64,000 nucleotides of DNA from Microbotryum silenes-acaulis. Lineage: Eukaryota > Basidiomycota > Microbotryomycetes > Microbotryales > Microbotryaceae. Location: contig QPFY01000011.1 in assembly GCA_003665825.1 (NCBI GenBank), forward strand, positions 186,001-250,000. Direction: 5' to 3'. The position numbers were made by a program, and so were the translations under genes. Positions 49,180-60,907 of this stretch are shown here, piece by piece. Numbering within the stretch: the stretch's first letter is position 1; the number at the start of each line of letters is the position of its first letter. A model generated the notes under the pieces. The model saw only the letters and a list, made by a program, of their open reading frames with translations. It made no database searches and was not told the origin of the DNA.

Positions 49180-50495
49180 TCACCTGATCAGCCTCATCTC
49201 CCTCAACTCGCGCTCTCTCTCCACCTTTTCTCGCTCGTTCTCAAACCTCTTCCCCAGCAACTCGAGCGCGCACTTCCCCGCTTCTCCCATTCCCCCACGC
49301 TCCACCCATTCTTGAAGGATCTTGAAGCCATCCGTTCCTTCGATCCAGTCCCCTCTCTGAGCCAATTGCTCAACCAGTATTTCCATCACGTCATCATGCT
49401 CAAGAGGGAGTTCTTCCCACAAGACCTCGAGCTCAAAGCCCGCTTCGATCTGGCTTTTCAACAACTGCAACATCTCGCCCCGCAGGGGTCCAAGCTCCAA
49501 CGCAAGCGCGAGACGATACATTCCCGAAACTTTGACGAGCGTGCCCAGTTCCATGTCGAAAACGTGTCCTTCTAAGGTCGAGCTACTCGTACCCATGTGT
49601 TCGACCTGTTCCTGCTCCTCCGTTTCGAAATTGACGAGATGACCCGTGCGCAGCCAAACCAACACGTCGCGGTAATCCTCCCTCCTCGCTTCTCTCACTC
49701 GAACGATGTGCATAGGATAGTCACAAGTTCGCTCGGTAGAGGAAGGGTCGGTCGTCTTGGCCGCCTCGAGGAATCCACCCTGGAGCATGCTTTGCCAGTA
49801 GGGCGAGTTGGCGACGAGGAAATCCGCGTTCTCGAAAAGGGGACGAGGGTCATCTTCGAAGGTGAAGCGTACATCGAAGGGGTGGGGAGTGCTTTGGTGG
49901 TCTGAGTTAGGGGGTAAGCTTGTATGAGCTTTGAGGTGTATCGATTCCTTGACGCCAGGAACTGACCTCTCCAAAGCCTCTCGCGCTCCAACAAGCGTCG
50001 ACATATATCCTCGTCCCATACGTCCTCACCCGACCCCTGCTCGCTCACCATCATCGTCTCCATCTGCCTGCTTGGCAAGTTCCCAAACGTGACCGTGACT
50101 TTGACCTTGCCCCTCAAAGACTTCATCACATCCAAAGCGTCACAGTCCCCAGCGAAGTCCAAGTCGAATTCGACCGGCAAATTGCCGTCCATGCCTTCCT
50201 CAAAGCTTCGAACCTCTGCCACCAACCTGTCGTCCGCACCCCCTCCAACCACCTCGAGCTCGACTCGAATCCCCAACCCGCTCCTCTCCTCAGGGGAGAT
50301 GTACCTCCAAACAGGCTCCCTCTTCTCCCTTCTCATCCACCTCAAAGAAGGATCGAACGTCCATGAGCCTCGCAAGATGCCCAAATCCCGGGCGACGGTC
50401 ATCCGCAAAGAAGGGTGGAGGGCGTGGGGCGCTTCATCGTCGAGATGGGCGACCCAGCTGTAGGTCGTGTGGAGGGCTTCGGGGGTGAAGGACAT
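49180..50495 (-). CDS. BTB/POZ-domain protein
   Basis: Likely a protein-interaction or ubiquitin-ligase adaptor. Exons 50495-49967 and 49901-49180 join in frame to 416 aa. The N-terminal half (about residues 1-175) includes TTYSWVAHLDDEAPHALHPS and a beta-rich stretch that may be a MATH-like domain, but I cannot confirm that. The second exon opens with a BTB-like segment: PFDVRFTFEDDPRPLFENAD, then ANSPYWQSMLQGGFLEA, matching the usual 'D-x-F ... h-S-P-h-F-x-x-M-h-x-x-x-F-x-E' pattern, followed by VLVWLRTGHLVNFE. The C-terminus is helical and charged (FENEREKVERERELREMRLI). The start at 50495 is the first ATG that does not run through the preceding leader; an upstream in-frame ATG at 50738 would add an unlikely extension. 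Confidence 0.7.
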
Positions 50496-50923
50496 GAGTA
50501 AGGGTGTGTATTTAAGGGGAGGGGCTCGTGAAAATGGCGAAGGGCAATATTGAGTTGGGAAGAGGGAGGGTAGTGTGTTGCAAATGTGCCAGCCAGGGCC
50601 GTGATGAGTTTGGCCCTCGCATCCTCCTGACGAGAAAAACGATTCCGGCAGATTGTCGACGAGCCAAGTTTTGCCCGTCAGTCTACGCACGAGTCGAGCA
50701 GAGCAGACGAAAAAATAAAAAATAAAATGTGTCCTCAATCCCAGAGTCGTTAGCTACTTGCACTGAACTCTTTCACGCAATTCTCAAGCCGGGTGGAAAG
50801 ATCAAGAGGACCAGCCCCAAGCGTTCCATCCCGAACGCCAAATTCAGCTCTCACAATCTGCTCTCCGCGCTGAGCGAGCTCACCCAACTCTTCCGCCAAT
50901 ACCCAACATCATCTCTTATTACA

Positions 50924-51643
50924 TCATTTCAACACCGGCCTAACCGCATACCCTTCATCCCTCAACCCGCCCGCCCTCTTGAGCCGATCGACCTCTTTCT
51001 GATACTCTGACCGATCTTGTTCGTCCGGGTTGGATGAGGTCTTCGCTTTCTTGGTCGACGAGGTGTCGTGGGTAGCTGGGTCGGTGGTGGAGTTGGTTGT
51101 TGCGGATGTTGGGGTCATTAAGGGTCGTTTGCCTCGGTTCTTACTGTGGGACTCTCAAGAGGGGTCAGGATGAGGAAGCCGTTCGGCCGGGCCGGGTGCA
51201 CTCACAACCTCTCATCCGCGGCTTTCTTTCTATATATCCCCACCAGAGTATTTCATCAGTCTGTCCACGATACCCCCATCGTGAAAGGGAGAACAGAACA
51301 AATACGTACCTGAGCAACTGCTGCTGCACGCGCTTCTTCTCCTCGGTCGCGTCCTGTATCGGATCGACCTTTTTGAAGCGGGTCAGGAACGAGCCGTCGT
51401 TGGAGAAGACGTTGTCTTTGGTTACGTGAACGAAGCGCGAAAAGAGTGAGAAAGCGTAGTCAGTCGCAACCCAGCGCGAGTCTACGGGGAGGGACAACTT
51501 GAAAGTGGGGGAGAGGACCGACTGGGTTTAGTGGTGGTGGTGGTGAGGGTGCTGGTGGTGGTGGCTGCTGAAGAAGTCGAGGCCGCTGGCGAAGGGGAAG
51601 GGAAATGCTTGGATTTGGTGGTTGCGAGTGGTGAGGCCGACAT
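50924..51643 (-). CDS. Small basic protein with FSNDGSFLTRFKK motif
   Basis: I do not recognise a named family. Exons 51643-51523, 51415-51310, 51229-51206 and 51143-50924 join in frame to 156 aa; one exon has only 24 bases. The N-terminus is Ser/Thr-rich (SASPLATTKSKHFPSPSPAA). The central conserved-looking block is NNVFSNDGSFLTRFKKVDPI, followed by EEKKRVQQQLLRKKAADERF, a probable helix. The C-terminal part is charged (DEQDRSEYQKEVDRLKRAGG) and ends GYAVRPVLK. A similar (F/W)xNDGSFLxxF phrase occurs, from memory, in SURP/G-patch splicing proteins, so an RNA-processing link is possible but unproven. It is divergently transcribed from the Mmc1-like gene across about 290 bases. Confidence 0.65.
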
Positions 51644-51929
51644 GTGTGGAAGGGCGAGCTCTGGGCAGTGGGTGGAAAGGGGCTTCAAAGTAGTCGGCGG
51701 GCGGCGGGCAGACCCAGAAGACGATCGGCGGCGACTGCTCGAACAAAAATCAAAAGTTCGCGACAACTCGCGACAGCTCACAGACAGTCACAACAGACTG
51801 AGCAGGACTGAGCAGGACTGAGCAGGACAGCGCGCGACCTGCTGACCTCGCGACGGCAACGCGCTTGAGACTCCTACTCTGTGCCACGCTCCCACCGACC
51901 CCCCTGCTCGCTCAGGCTTAGAGAGCAAC

Positions 51930-54211
51930 ATGCTGTCCACAAGGACGACCACCAGTCGGATAGCGACGTGCTGCTTTTCGCGGGCCCGACCGTCAACCGT
52001 CGCAGCGCTCGCATACCGAATTCGACCACTTTCCTCCGTCGCACCAGCCTCAACCCCACCTCGGACACCCTCCGCGGCCTCTCCCTCCTCCACCGACGAC
52101 GCCTTGCGATCATTGGCAGCTCTGCTCGATCGGTATCCGCTCTTGGGCGATTTTCGCTGGCCAGAACGGATACGACACGCCTCGCATCGGCTCAATGACC
52201 TCTCTCAGAACACACGTGCGACCATAGCCTGTCAGTTCAGCGTACACATCCGATTATGCTCCAACCAGGAACTCACACAGCTCATCAACAGTCGCGGGTG
52301 ATCATTGGAGCGGGGTCTCCCCCATCGTCACCGCCATGCTGGACGAACCGCTCGCGTCGAATGCTCAAGTCAGTTTGGCCCTGGCCGCCCGACATTCCCG
52401 GCTCACCGACTCGGAAGTGCTCACTATAAAGTCAGTCCGAGAGTGAGATGGATCATACACCAGAAGAGCTGTCTCTGACCGTTCGCGTCCACCACAGACC
52501 TGGCGATGTCCCCCGAGCGAACGCGAGCACGAACGAACTCGAGCTGCCCTCGGCTTGGCTCGAAGCACATCGCGTACAAGTGGTCGAGTTGATACACGGT
52601 GGTCAGTTGGAAAATGCTTCCAGCAATATGAGCTCGTAACCAAGCTCACTTACCACATCGTTTTGTCTTGACAGACCTAGCGCCGAAACAAGTTTCGTTC
52701 GACTCGCTCTTCTCCTCGGACGTTGTCGTGCTCGTCCTTTCGAGCGATCGAGCTCTCTCCTCAGCTTCGACGCGGTCCTTGCTCAACGAAATCAAGGGCA
52801 AGCCCAACCTCATCCTCGCACTCAATACGCTCGATGCGTCCCCTTCGAGCGCCGCCTCTTCACTCCGATCCCTCTCCCACCAACTGTCGACCGTGTACCC
52901 ATCCTCCAAAGACGAGTCCGAGATCATCGCCATCTCGTCCGAGCAGGCCTCTTCCGCATTGGACTCATTACAAGCGGCAGAAGCGACATCCCAACCCGAC
53001 TCGTTCGAACACTTCCAGAGCGCCTTCATCAAATCCGGCGTTCCGCACCTCAAGGACGAGGTCAAGCGACTCATCTCGTCCGTCGACCGGCCGACACTGC
53101 ACCGCCAAGCGGCCGAGTTCACGCTCGACAAGGCGATCGAGGCCAGTGCGGTTGAAGGCGCCAAGATCCAGGATGGCTTGCATAAGGTCGAGACTGATAT
53201 CGCCGCTCTGAATTTTATCATTGACGAAGCGACCTCGGCCGTGCTCGCTTCTCTCGGCGTCGGCTCGCAAGGGTTAAAAGTCCCCGAGGAACATATGCAA
53301 AACTCGATGAAGGCGCTTCGACAAGTTTTCGACCACCGGCTGGCATGGTACGTCCTCCCTTGGAAGACGGACGAGCTCGTCGCCGAGATCGTTCTCGTCA
53401 CAGGCACGACCTACCTTGTCGATTTCGAGCAACACCTGCTCTATTCGACCGGTCGCCTCGATTCACTCGCCAACACCTTGTCCCAAAAGACGAATGAACT
53501 CGTGCAAACGCGCGCATTCCTCCCTCCTCAATCATCGACCTCCGCACCACTCGCTTCATTGCAATCCCCCGTCCTCTTGAACCAGATTCAACAAGCCGAA
53601 AAGGAGTCGCATGTTTCAGCTTCGACCACGCTGATTAGCCCATTGCACCTTCGACGCAACCAAATCACCTGCCCCGGAGGACCGGCCGAAACGCTGCAAG
53701 CTACAGCGCAAAAACTGGTCGTCGAAGCTTCGTCCATGACGACCGGCTCGATCCTCGCCGGTGTAGGATTGGAGGTCACCCATTACGCCGATCTGATGAC
53801 GAGTGCTGGCGTCGGCTTGTTGGGCGTCACTTTGGCGGCTTGGGGTTTGCAGAGGGGGTGGGAGAAGGCCAAGATGAGGTTTGAAAAGGATGTTCAGCAG
53901 CGCGTGAGGAGTGGTTTGGAAGAGGACTTAGGGGTGCGTTTTCAGAGCGGGCCAAGGGGCAGACGCACCCCACGAGAGATTCGCACTTGATAACCCCTTT
54001 GCTCGAGGGGCTTTGAGTGAAGAACAGCTGACTCACTTGTGTCTTGCCCATTTGATTGCACCAGATCGCGGCGAAGAACCTCGTTGACCGAAGTACGTAC
54101 ATGGCTCGCACGGCCGTCGCTTTATCCTCGAGTCTGCTGGAACAGAGGAGAAACGAGTTCGATGCGTTCCAACATGAATTGAGGGCGATCGACGAGCGGA
54201 GGAGGGAATGA
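51930..54211 (+). CDS. Mitochondrial Mmc1-like protein (dynamin-like architecture)
   Basis: Probable inner mitochondrial protein. Exons 51930-52230, 52292-52430, 52498-52601, 52675-53933 and 54065-54211 join in frame to 649 aa. The N-terminus MLSTRTTTSRIATCCFSRAR is Arg/Ser/Thr-rich without acidic residues, a typical presequence. A degenerate GTPase-like middle follows: ATIAFAGDHWSGVSPIVTAM resembles a P-loop region without an intact GxxxxGKS, then DVVVLVLSSDRALSS and NLILALNTLD, the latter in the place of an NKxD motif. A helical region follows. Near the C-terminus lies a hydrophobic segment (MTSAGVGLLGVTLAAWGLQR), then a coiled tail (LLEQRRNEFDAFQHELRAID). Fungal Mmc1 proteins have this layout as far as I recall; the assignment is from general resemblance. 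Confidence 0.6.
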
Positions 54212-55264
54212 TCTCGAGAGAAGCGAATGTGAAGATGCAATGCAAGAAGTTCGCATACCTGCGTGTCTTTGGGAAAACTCGGCGATTCGGTCATTAAGGA
54301 GGCGAGAGCTGTCTTCGAAGTGGAGTCGTGGGTTGGAATGCCGGGGAGGAGAGGGGTGCGGGGCATGGTCGGTCGTACCACCCAAGTTCACCACGAGTGA
54401 GGATCTCGGCAATTCGGATTCGCATCCGGCTTTCGCGCGACCCCGATCAATGGCCCTAGAAGACGAAAGGACGAAACGGGGCTAAAAGGTGGGGAAGACA
54501 AAAACAAAGCTCTTTCGTTAGACGCGCGCTAGATCGGACCGGGATAGGAGGTTCGCCAAGAAAGATCATTTTCTTTCATTCCCTCTCGTTCTCTCGCATT
54601 TCCTTTCATTCCCTCTCGTTCTCTCGGAGTTACCATTTCTAGGATCCCTCAGCCCTTCCACGCCGGTTTGTGGCTGTGGTCCACAAGGTAGTACATACCC
54701 CCTACTCCCTTGTGCGACAACTTTCGTCTTGCCTCTGTTGAACGACTCTTGCTATTTTTCTTACCAAGCTGACTCATTCCACGTGAAGGCTGCTCCCTCA
54801 CACCGAAGAAAGGGAAGAGGTGAGCTCACCTGACCGGTGATCTGTTCCGTCCAAGGGAGGGCAAGAAGATTTTCTCCGATCGGCTATTCGTGCTCGGAGG
54901 TGAGCCGGTGAGCCGAGGCAACCTCCGAAATTCCGTCACGCCGGGCCCAGGCCCATGCCCAGGCCCAGGCCCACGCCCACGCTCGACGTCAAAAGTGATG
55001 TCCCTGCTGAGAAAGGGGCGCCTTTTTTGTTTTTACGCCGGTGCGGCTTTTTTTTTCCTGCACGTACCAGCTCTGCTCCCACGGCCTCTCTCGCTTCCCC
55101 CACACTTGCGCCCCCTCCTTTGGCGCAACCATCCCACACTCAGCACCGGAATTCACCCCAGGATCACGACGCTTGCAGTGGGCCAAGCCATCATTACACA
55201 ACGACAAGCCTCAACGATCCATTCCGGACCTAAACACGTTTCTCCGACTCCTCCTACTCGAGCT
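54212..55264. other. Intergenic region upstream of sugar transporter
   Basis: No gene supported. Holds a short tandem duplication (54573-54626), a run of GGCCCA-like units at about 54945-54975, and the C/T-rich leader of the transporter. Confidence 0.4.
54573..54626. repeat. Direct repeat of a 24-base pyrimidine-rich unit
   Basis: The same 24 bases (starting CTTTCATTCCCTCTCG) occur at 54573-54596 and 54603-54626, a 30-base period. Read directly. Confidence 0.85.
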
Positions 55265-57567
55265 ATGACGTCCACCTCGTCCGAGAAACACAAGCTGGGC
55301 AACGGCGATGTCGAAGTCGAGGGCAAAGCCGGGGCGTTCGCGCAGGTCGAGCACTTTGAGGAGATGACGCAGGAGGTGCGCGACGCGCAGACATTTGAGC
55401 ATAACCTTACCGTGGCCCAGTCCGTGAGGGTGTACAAGAAGGGCGTCGCGTGGTCTTTGTTGCTCTCGATGGCCATCATCATGGAGGGCTATGGTATGTT
55501 TGGCTCAAGTGTCCGGGCGGGTTTCCTCCGAGGTCCAGTTTGCCACGCCGAGTGAGGCTGACGGAGCGACCCCGCGCGCCCGCTATGACCACCTTTCATG
55601 TCCACTTCGAGCGGGCCGCCTAGACTCGACGCTGTTGCCTTCGTTCTTTGCTTTCCCGCCCTTTGTCGAACAATGTGAGTCATCACAAACCTTTACACGA
55701 AGGAGTATGAACATCTCCGGGGGGTGAATAATGAAGTCCTGAACCCCGAAAACTGAGGTCGTTCCACACCTTGGCTCGGAGATTGTGCCCGTTTGCAGAC
55801 GGTACCCGCCTACCGGACGGCAGCTTCACCATCTCGGCGTCTTGGCAAACCGGTCTTTCAGTCGGGTGCCAGGTCGGTTCGATCGTCGGCGTGTTCCTCA
55901 ACGGCGTTCTGGTCGATCACTACGGGTACAAGCACACGATGCTCGCATCACTCATCTTCATGATCCTCGTCATCTTCATCCCCTTCTTCTCCACCAGCAT
56001 CGAGGTCTTGCTCATCGGGTTCCTAGCTCAAGGAATCCCTTGGGGTATCTTCTCGACTTTGGCTTGTTCCTATGCTTCGGAGGTATGTTGCACCAAGCTT
56101 CGACCCATTTTGGCGACATGGATCAACGCGTGCTGGGTCATGGGTCAGCTCGTCGCAAGTGGGACCCTTAGGGGCTTCCTCAGTCGAAGTGATCAATGGG
56201 TCAGTCAAACCTTGCAACTTTAGCTAGCATGATAACGTAAACTAAGTGCAGTATGCTTCGACAGGCTTACCGGATCCCTTATGCTTTGCAATGGCTCTGG
56301 CCCGTCAGCATCTTCGCCGCCTGCGTGTTTGCCCCTGAATCCCCTTGGTTCCTCGTTCGCCAAGGTCGGGAAGAAGAAGCCGTCGCCATCGTTAGACGCC
56401 TCACTTCACCCAGTCAAGGCTCAGGCTTTTCCCCCGAAGCGAATGTCGCTTGGATGTCGTACACCAACAAGATAGAGGAAAGCGTGTCGGCCGGTACGTC
56501 GTACCTCGATTGTTTCAGGGGTATCGACCGTCGTCGTACAGAGGTGAGCGCTCATCATCAGCACAAGTGGGTTTCAGAAACGCGCTAACTCACACCGAGT
56601 GGTAACGGTGCTTATCAGATCGCCTGCGCGGTGTGGTCCATCCAAAACTTGTGCGGTTCGGCCTTCATGGGTTACTCGACCTACTTCCTCCAGCGTGCCG
56701 GTTTCTCCCCGGCGGACTCGTTCAACCTATCCCTCGGCCAATACGGACTCGGCCTCGTCGGGACCGTGCTCTCGTGGTGCTTGAGTGGGTCACGGCGTTT
56801 GGCTAGAAGTAGATATAGAGCTAGTCCAATGACCAACGAAATCGCAACACCGTACCCACAGTGCACACGGCTGGACGTCGAACGATCTACACCTATGGCC
56901 TTGCGATCCTGTGCTGTATCCTGCTCGTCATCGGAATCATGGGCATCGCGACTAGTCCTGCGGCGGTTCGAGCCGTCGGCGCCATGTTGCGTGAGTTGTG
57001 TTCGACTGCAATCACTTCGACCGTCCCCGTCACGGACTGACTTCTTTGAATTCCTTAGTAATCTACACCTTCATCTACGATGTCTCGGTCGGTCCGGTGT
57101 GCTACTCCCTCGTCGCGGAAATGTCCTCCACCCGTCTCCGCGTCAAGACCGTTGTCCTCGCCCGCAATTTCTACAACCTCTTCGGCATCGTCAACTTCAT
57201 CATCATGCCTCGGTTCATCAGTCCCGACGCTCTCAATTGGGGTGCAAAGTCAGGTTTTTTCTGGTCCGCGCTCTGTTTCTTCTGCTTCGTGTATTGTTTC
57301 TTCCGATTGCCCGAACCCAAGAATCGTACGTTCGGCGAATTGGACCTCTTGTTTTCTCAAGGCGTTCCGGCCCGCAAGTTCTCGTCGATACATGTCGATC
57401 CCACCGCGACGCACCATTCGAATGGGGCCTTGTTGGACGCTTCCAATTTATACAAGGGTCTCGGTCCGGAAGTGAAAGGTGTGGCACATGGTACGATGGC
57501 TGCCAACATGACCAGGAAACCAGTCTCGTCGCCCTCTTCAGCTTCAGCTTCGGTTGGCGTGATCTGA
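55265..57567 (+). CDS. MFS sugar transporter, maltose/alpha-glucoside permease type
   Basis: Proton-coupled uptake of maltose-like or related sugars at the plasma membrane. Exons 55265-55493, 55624-55674, 55799-56199, 56265-56543, 56619-56784, 56862-56990 and 57059-57567 join in frame to 587 aa, the usual size. Signature segments: IIMEGYDSTLLPSFFAFPPF (helix 1), GSFTISASWQTGLSVGCQVG, FLNGVLVDHYGYKHTMLAS, GIPWGIFSTLACSYASEVC, PESPWFLVRQGREEEAV, GTSYLDCFRGIDRRRTEIAC, MGYSTYFLQRAG, HTAGRRTIYTYGLAIL, FIYDVSVGPVCYSLVAEMSS and FRLPEPKNRTFGELDLLF. The exon 5 to 6 junction restores the loop motif AGRRTIY and exon 2 (51 bases) restores EGYDS, which supports the model. Start chosen at MTSTSSEKHKLG; the frame is open further upstream but reads as a GC-rich leader. 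Substrate specificity is inferred from family resemblance only. Confidence 0.92.
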
Positions 57568-58147
57568 ACAGTAATTCGCCTTCTCGGAGACAGGACACTT
57601 TCTCGCTCCGTCCTTTTCTGTTGGTCGAACTATGTAGAACGCTTTTCCCACTCAGCTTCGCAAATCATTCTCGGGCCCCGTCGACCACCCCCGCGCCTCC
57701 TGAAGTCTGCGCCGGTTTCCGCCCAGATTATTCCGCCAGCTCCTTCGCGGTGGCAGTAGTTTCACCACGTCCAATGCCTTTGTCTCAAATGTCCATTTTG
57801 CCCTCCTACTTACTCCGTACGATGGACCCTAGGCCTTCGTGTGTGCAATATATGCTGATACTCTGCCCAGTGTGAAAGGAAACAAAAAAGCTGTTCTTGA
57901 GAAATCGGAATAAGTTGGCGCCGACCGACGATTTTTTTTTGGGTATCAAGCCTGATTAGATTTCACATATTCGATTATCTACGCAAAATCAGTGTTTCTT
58001 GATCTGAGTGGTTCGAGGAAGAGGTCCGTGCGAATTGGAGCTCTTCGCCAGGCGCTCGTCTAGCCGGCTGCCGGCCGGCTGCCCAAGGCGTAGCTCGCTC
58101 GCCCCTCTCTCGTCATTCCTCCCCCCTAAACTTCAACCCATCAGACC
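57568..58147. other. Intergenic region
   Basis: No gene supported. Presumed 3' UTR of the transporter, then the promoter of the complex I subunit gene; a T tract lies near 57932. Confidence 0.4.
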
Positions 58148-58837
58148 ATGTCGCGATCCCTGTTCCGGCTCACCACATTACGTACGGTCTTGGTAGCCCG
58201 ACCAACATCGGTCTCGGCATTGGGCGCACGTCGTTTCGCCTCGACGCACGACGACGGCCACCATGTCGATCACAACGCGGGTGACGTCTTCCCCGAAGAG
58301 GGTAAGGACGCGGTGTTTTCCACTTGTGCGTAGCTTCCTCACACTGATGAAATCGTCCACGCTGCAGGTTTTAACGCGCCCTTCTACTCCAAGATCGCCT
58401 TCGCCGCCGTCGCCGCTTTCGTCCTGCTCCGCATGTCCCCCGCGACGAACCCCACCACGTCCGAATCCCAAGATGAGAAGCCTTACATCACGCGCTACAT
58501 CGAACACAACCTGACCCCTAGAGCGGGCGCGTTCAAGGAGCACAACCAGCGCCATTTGGAGATGGCCATCGCGGCGGCGGAGGACAAGTTGCTGTTCCAG
58601 GAGGCGGAGCGACCGAGGGTCAGAAGGATGAGGAATACTGGGTGAGTGATCCGAGCATGTTCTCAAGGTGATCCATTTTGGGAGATCGTACGCAATGATG
58701 GTGCTTAGCTCCGTCTGATTTCTGACCGCAGCATGTTCGACCAAGCGAGCCCTCACGCGATCCCCGTTGGGTCCCAGGCGGACCTGTCCAACCTCGTCAT
58801 CAAATCCGAACAGGACGACTTTGCAGAGGGCCTCTAG
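58148..58837 (+). CDS. Mitochondrial complex I accessory subunit, 17.8-kDa-like
   Basis: Probable small subunit of NADH:ubiquinone oxidoreductase in the inner mitochondrial membrane. Exons 58148-58301, 58368-58641 and 58732-58837 join in frame to 177 aa. Presequence MSRSLFRLTTLRTVLVARPT...RRFAST, with the cleavage region near residue 30. A His/Asp-rich stretch (THDDGHHVDHNAGD) precedes one membrane segment (YSKIAFAAVAAFVLLRM). The matrix or intermembrane part reads YITRYIEHNLTPRAGAFKEH, then MAIAAAEDKLLFQEAERP. The last exon gives MFDQASPHAIPVGSQADLSN, a block I associate with the fungal 17.8-kDa complex I subunit. The presequence and single membrane span support mitochondrial location independently of the family name. 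Confidence 0.65.
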
Positions 58838-59545
58838 AACCTTGACCATAGATTGGCGTAGGACGAATGAGGTGTTCCGGTCCCGGCGTGTTGGGTTGCT
58901 GGAAGGGGACTGAGGACTTGGGAGGGGAAGGCGCATCTCCCCCTTGGCTCGCGACTTGATTTGTAGTGTAGGTGTGCGTGAGGAATGCACGGATAATAGA
59001 TACAGGTTACAAGATTCGATCAAGTCCAGGAATCGCCGAGGCAGCCGGAGAGACAGGATTGACGCTCGGACCGCTTCAAGTCCTGAGTTTGAGATCGACC
59101 TCTGGAGTGGGGGCACGCTTGACGCTGTGGCAGCGTACTCTTTTGCTCACCGCCTTCGTCCGGACCTGAGTCCCCAGCCACCATTGGAGCCATCCTGGAT
59201 GCCGCTCCATCTGCGACCTACACCGACATCGCTGAACACCTCTGGCCCGCTCAATTCATCCCAACTTCAGCCTCCCAGGACTGCTGTGACATCACTGCCA
59301 TTAGGTTGGTGACCTACTTGGTCGCACAAGTTCTTCGCGGCTAGAAAGGAACTACCACGACGCTACGACTGAGTACTGATCTGGGAGCTCCTCGCTGACG
59401 TCAGATCGCCGATCTTTCCAGCTCCTCGATTCACCTCCTCTCGGCCTGTGCCGCCGCTCTCAACCGGTCAACCAGCTTCCCCCTATGACGATCGATCGTG
59501 TTCCTCCCAGCACTACCTTGCGTGACTCACCACAAGCCGAAATAA

Positions 59546-59626
59546 ATGTCAAGCATCAATAATTTACCTGTCGAATTGCTGGTCCTCATCTTCCGGCTCC
59601 TGATAGAATTATCCTGGGACCAATAG
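59546..59626 (+). pseudogene. F-box stub (truncated remnant)
   Basis: ATG at 59546 opens a 26-residue frame: MSSINNLPVELLVLIFRLLI, then six residues to two TAG codons. LPxELLxxIFRLL is the first helix pattern of an F-box. No continuation of an F-box or repeat domain was found downstream, so this is probably a remnant or the first exon of a gene I could not resolve. Confidence 0.35.
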
Positions 59627-60329
59627 TAGCTCGGGCTGGATCTGGCGCCGGTGCAAAGGCAAAGGAGTTGGCGTCATTTCGCCCCAAGTCGAGCTGTGCC
59701 GGGAACTCCTGCCCCGCACGGATACCACAACTCTTTAAGCCACTACAGTTGAGAGTGATTGAGCCACACGCCTCAGCGAGATCAACATCGTATTGCAGTT
59801 GTTGAGAACTGTGCACGGGGTGAGGTGAGGCTATGCAGATTGCGGCGAGTGAACTCGTTCGATACGGGCGCCCCCTACTCGAGGATAAACTGCAAAAAAC
59901 CTCACCGAGGGTGAGTGGAGCACTTTGCTTATAAACTGAAAGGAATGCTTCGCATTTCACTTGGACCGCGAAACTTGCCCTAGCCGACACTAAAGCAAAG
60001 GGGACAACGTCTCGGATGCGACTCCACAAAGAAGAGAAACGACCAAGGGTTCTCATAGGATCAGATCACCGGAGGATCGGATCGGATCCGATCTTGGCCG
60101 GTTGCCAAAGGCGACCAACGGGCGCGCCGAGCGAGTCGAAAGGCGAGTGCGGTGTGAATTACTCCCTCTTGCTAGAACCAACTGCTCTCGCTCGCAACAT
60201 CGCCTGTTGCTCGCTCGAAACTCCATAATTTTTTGCTTTCTACGCCTTCCCACACCAACAAACCTCATCTCCCCACATCTTCGTTCCAACACGAACAAGT
60301 GTCCCACTTGCGGCGATCTCCATACCCAT

Positions 60330-60907
60330 GTCGGACATCAATTTCGGAGGCGGCGAGAACGTCGCTCCACCCCGCGGTGGTGCTGGTGGTGCTGGTGGTG
60401 CTGGCGGTCCTGTTGGTGCTGGTACTGGCGGTGCTGGTGCTGGTGGTAGCGGTCTTGGCACTTGGTGCCGCTGATGCGTCTGGTGGTGGGGCGGCCCCGC
60501 AGGACCCAGTAGCCACGTTCGGTCGCGAACTCTACAGGAGTTTCCACTGCAGGCGGGGGCATCGGACTCCCACAAGAAGTCTTTCAGTTCCTACAACGTC
60601 ACCATGTCCCACTCTCGTGCCAGTTTGATTTCGGCCTACACGGACTCGCCAGTCACCGTCTCGTCGGAGTTGTTTGACATCGCGTCCAACGCGGCCAGAC
60701 CAGACTCGGAAGCGATCCCGATGAGTCTGTTCACGCCTGGAGCCAGCATCAAGGTGAAGCTGGGTCAGACTATCTCTTTCGCCACGGCCAAGGACCGCTC
60801 GGCGACTCTCCAACTAGGTCACCAGCTCGATCACTTGCTCACTTACGACGAGTGGCAGCCGGCCTCATTCCTGTACGCCGCCCTGATGGCTGACATTTTC
60901 AAAACGA
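60330..60907 (+). mobile_element. Gag-like or retroelement ORF fragment with Gly/Ala repeat
   Basis: An ATG at 60330 opens MSDINFGGGENVAPPRGG followed by a GGT/GCT trinucleotide repeat coding a Gly/Ala tract. That frame stops, but the adjacent frames continue a plausible protein: GGAAPQDPVATFGRELYRSF, then SFSSYNVTMSHSRASLISAY and FDIASNAARPDSEAIPMSLF, ending LTYDEWQPASFLYAALMADI. At least two frameshifts are needed. The 'W-x-x-A-x-x-x-Y-x-x-L' ending resembles gag-like ORF1 proteins of retroelements, which is inference. It runs directly into the Helitron fragment at 60908 without a gap, so the junction marks insertion or recombination. Confidence 0.4.

Noticed and set aside
58178..59116. 312-codon minus-strand frame
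   Set aside because: It lies antisense across the complex I subunit exons and introns and has no recognisable motifs.
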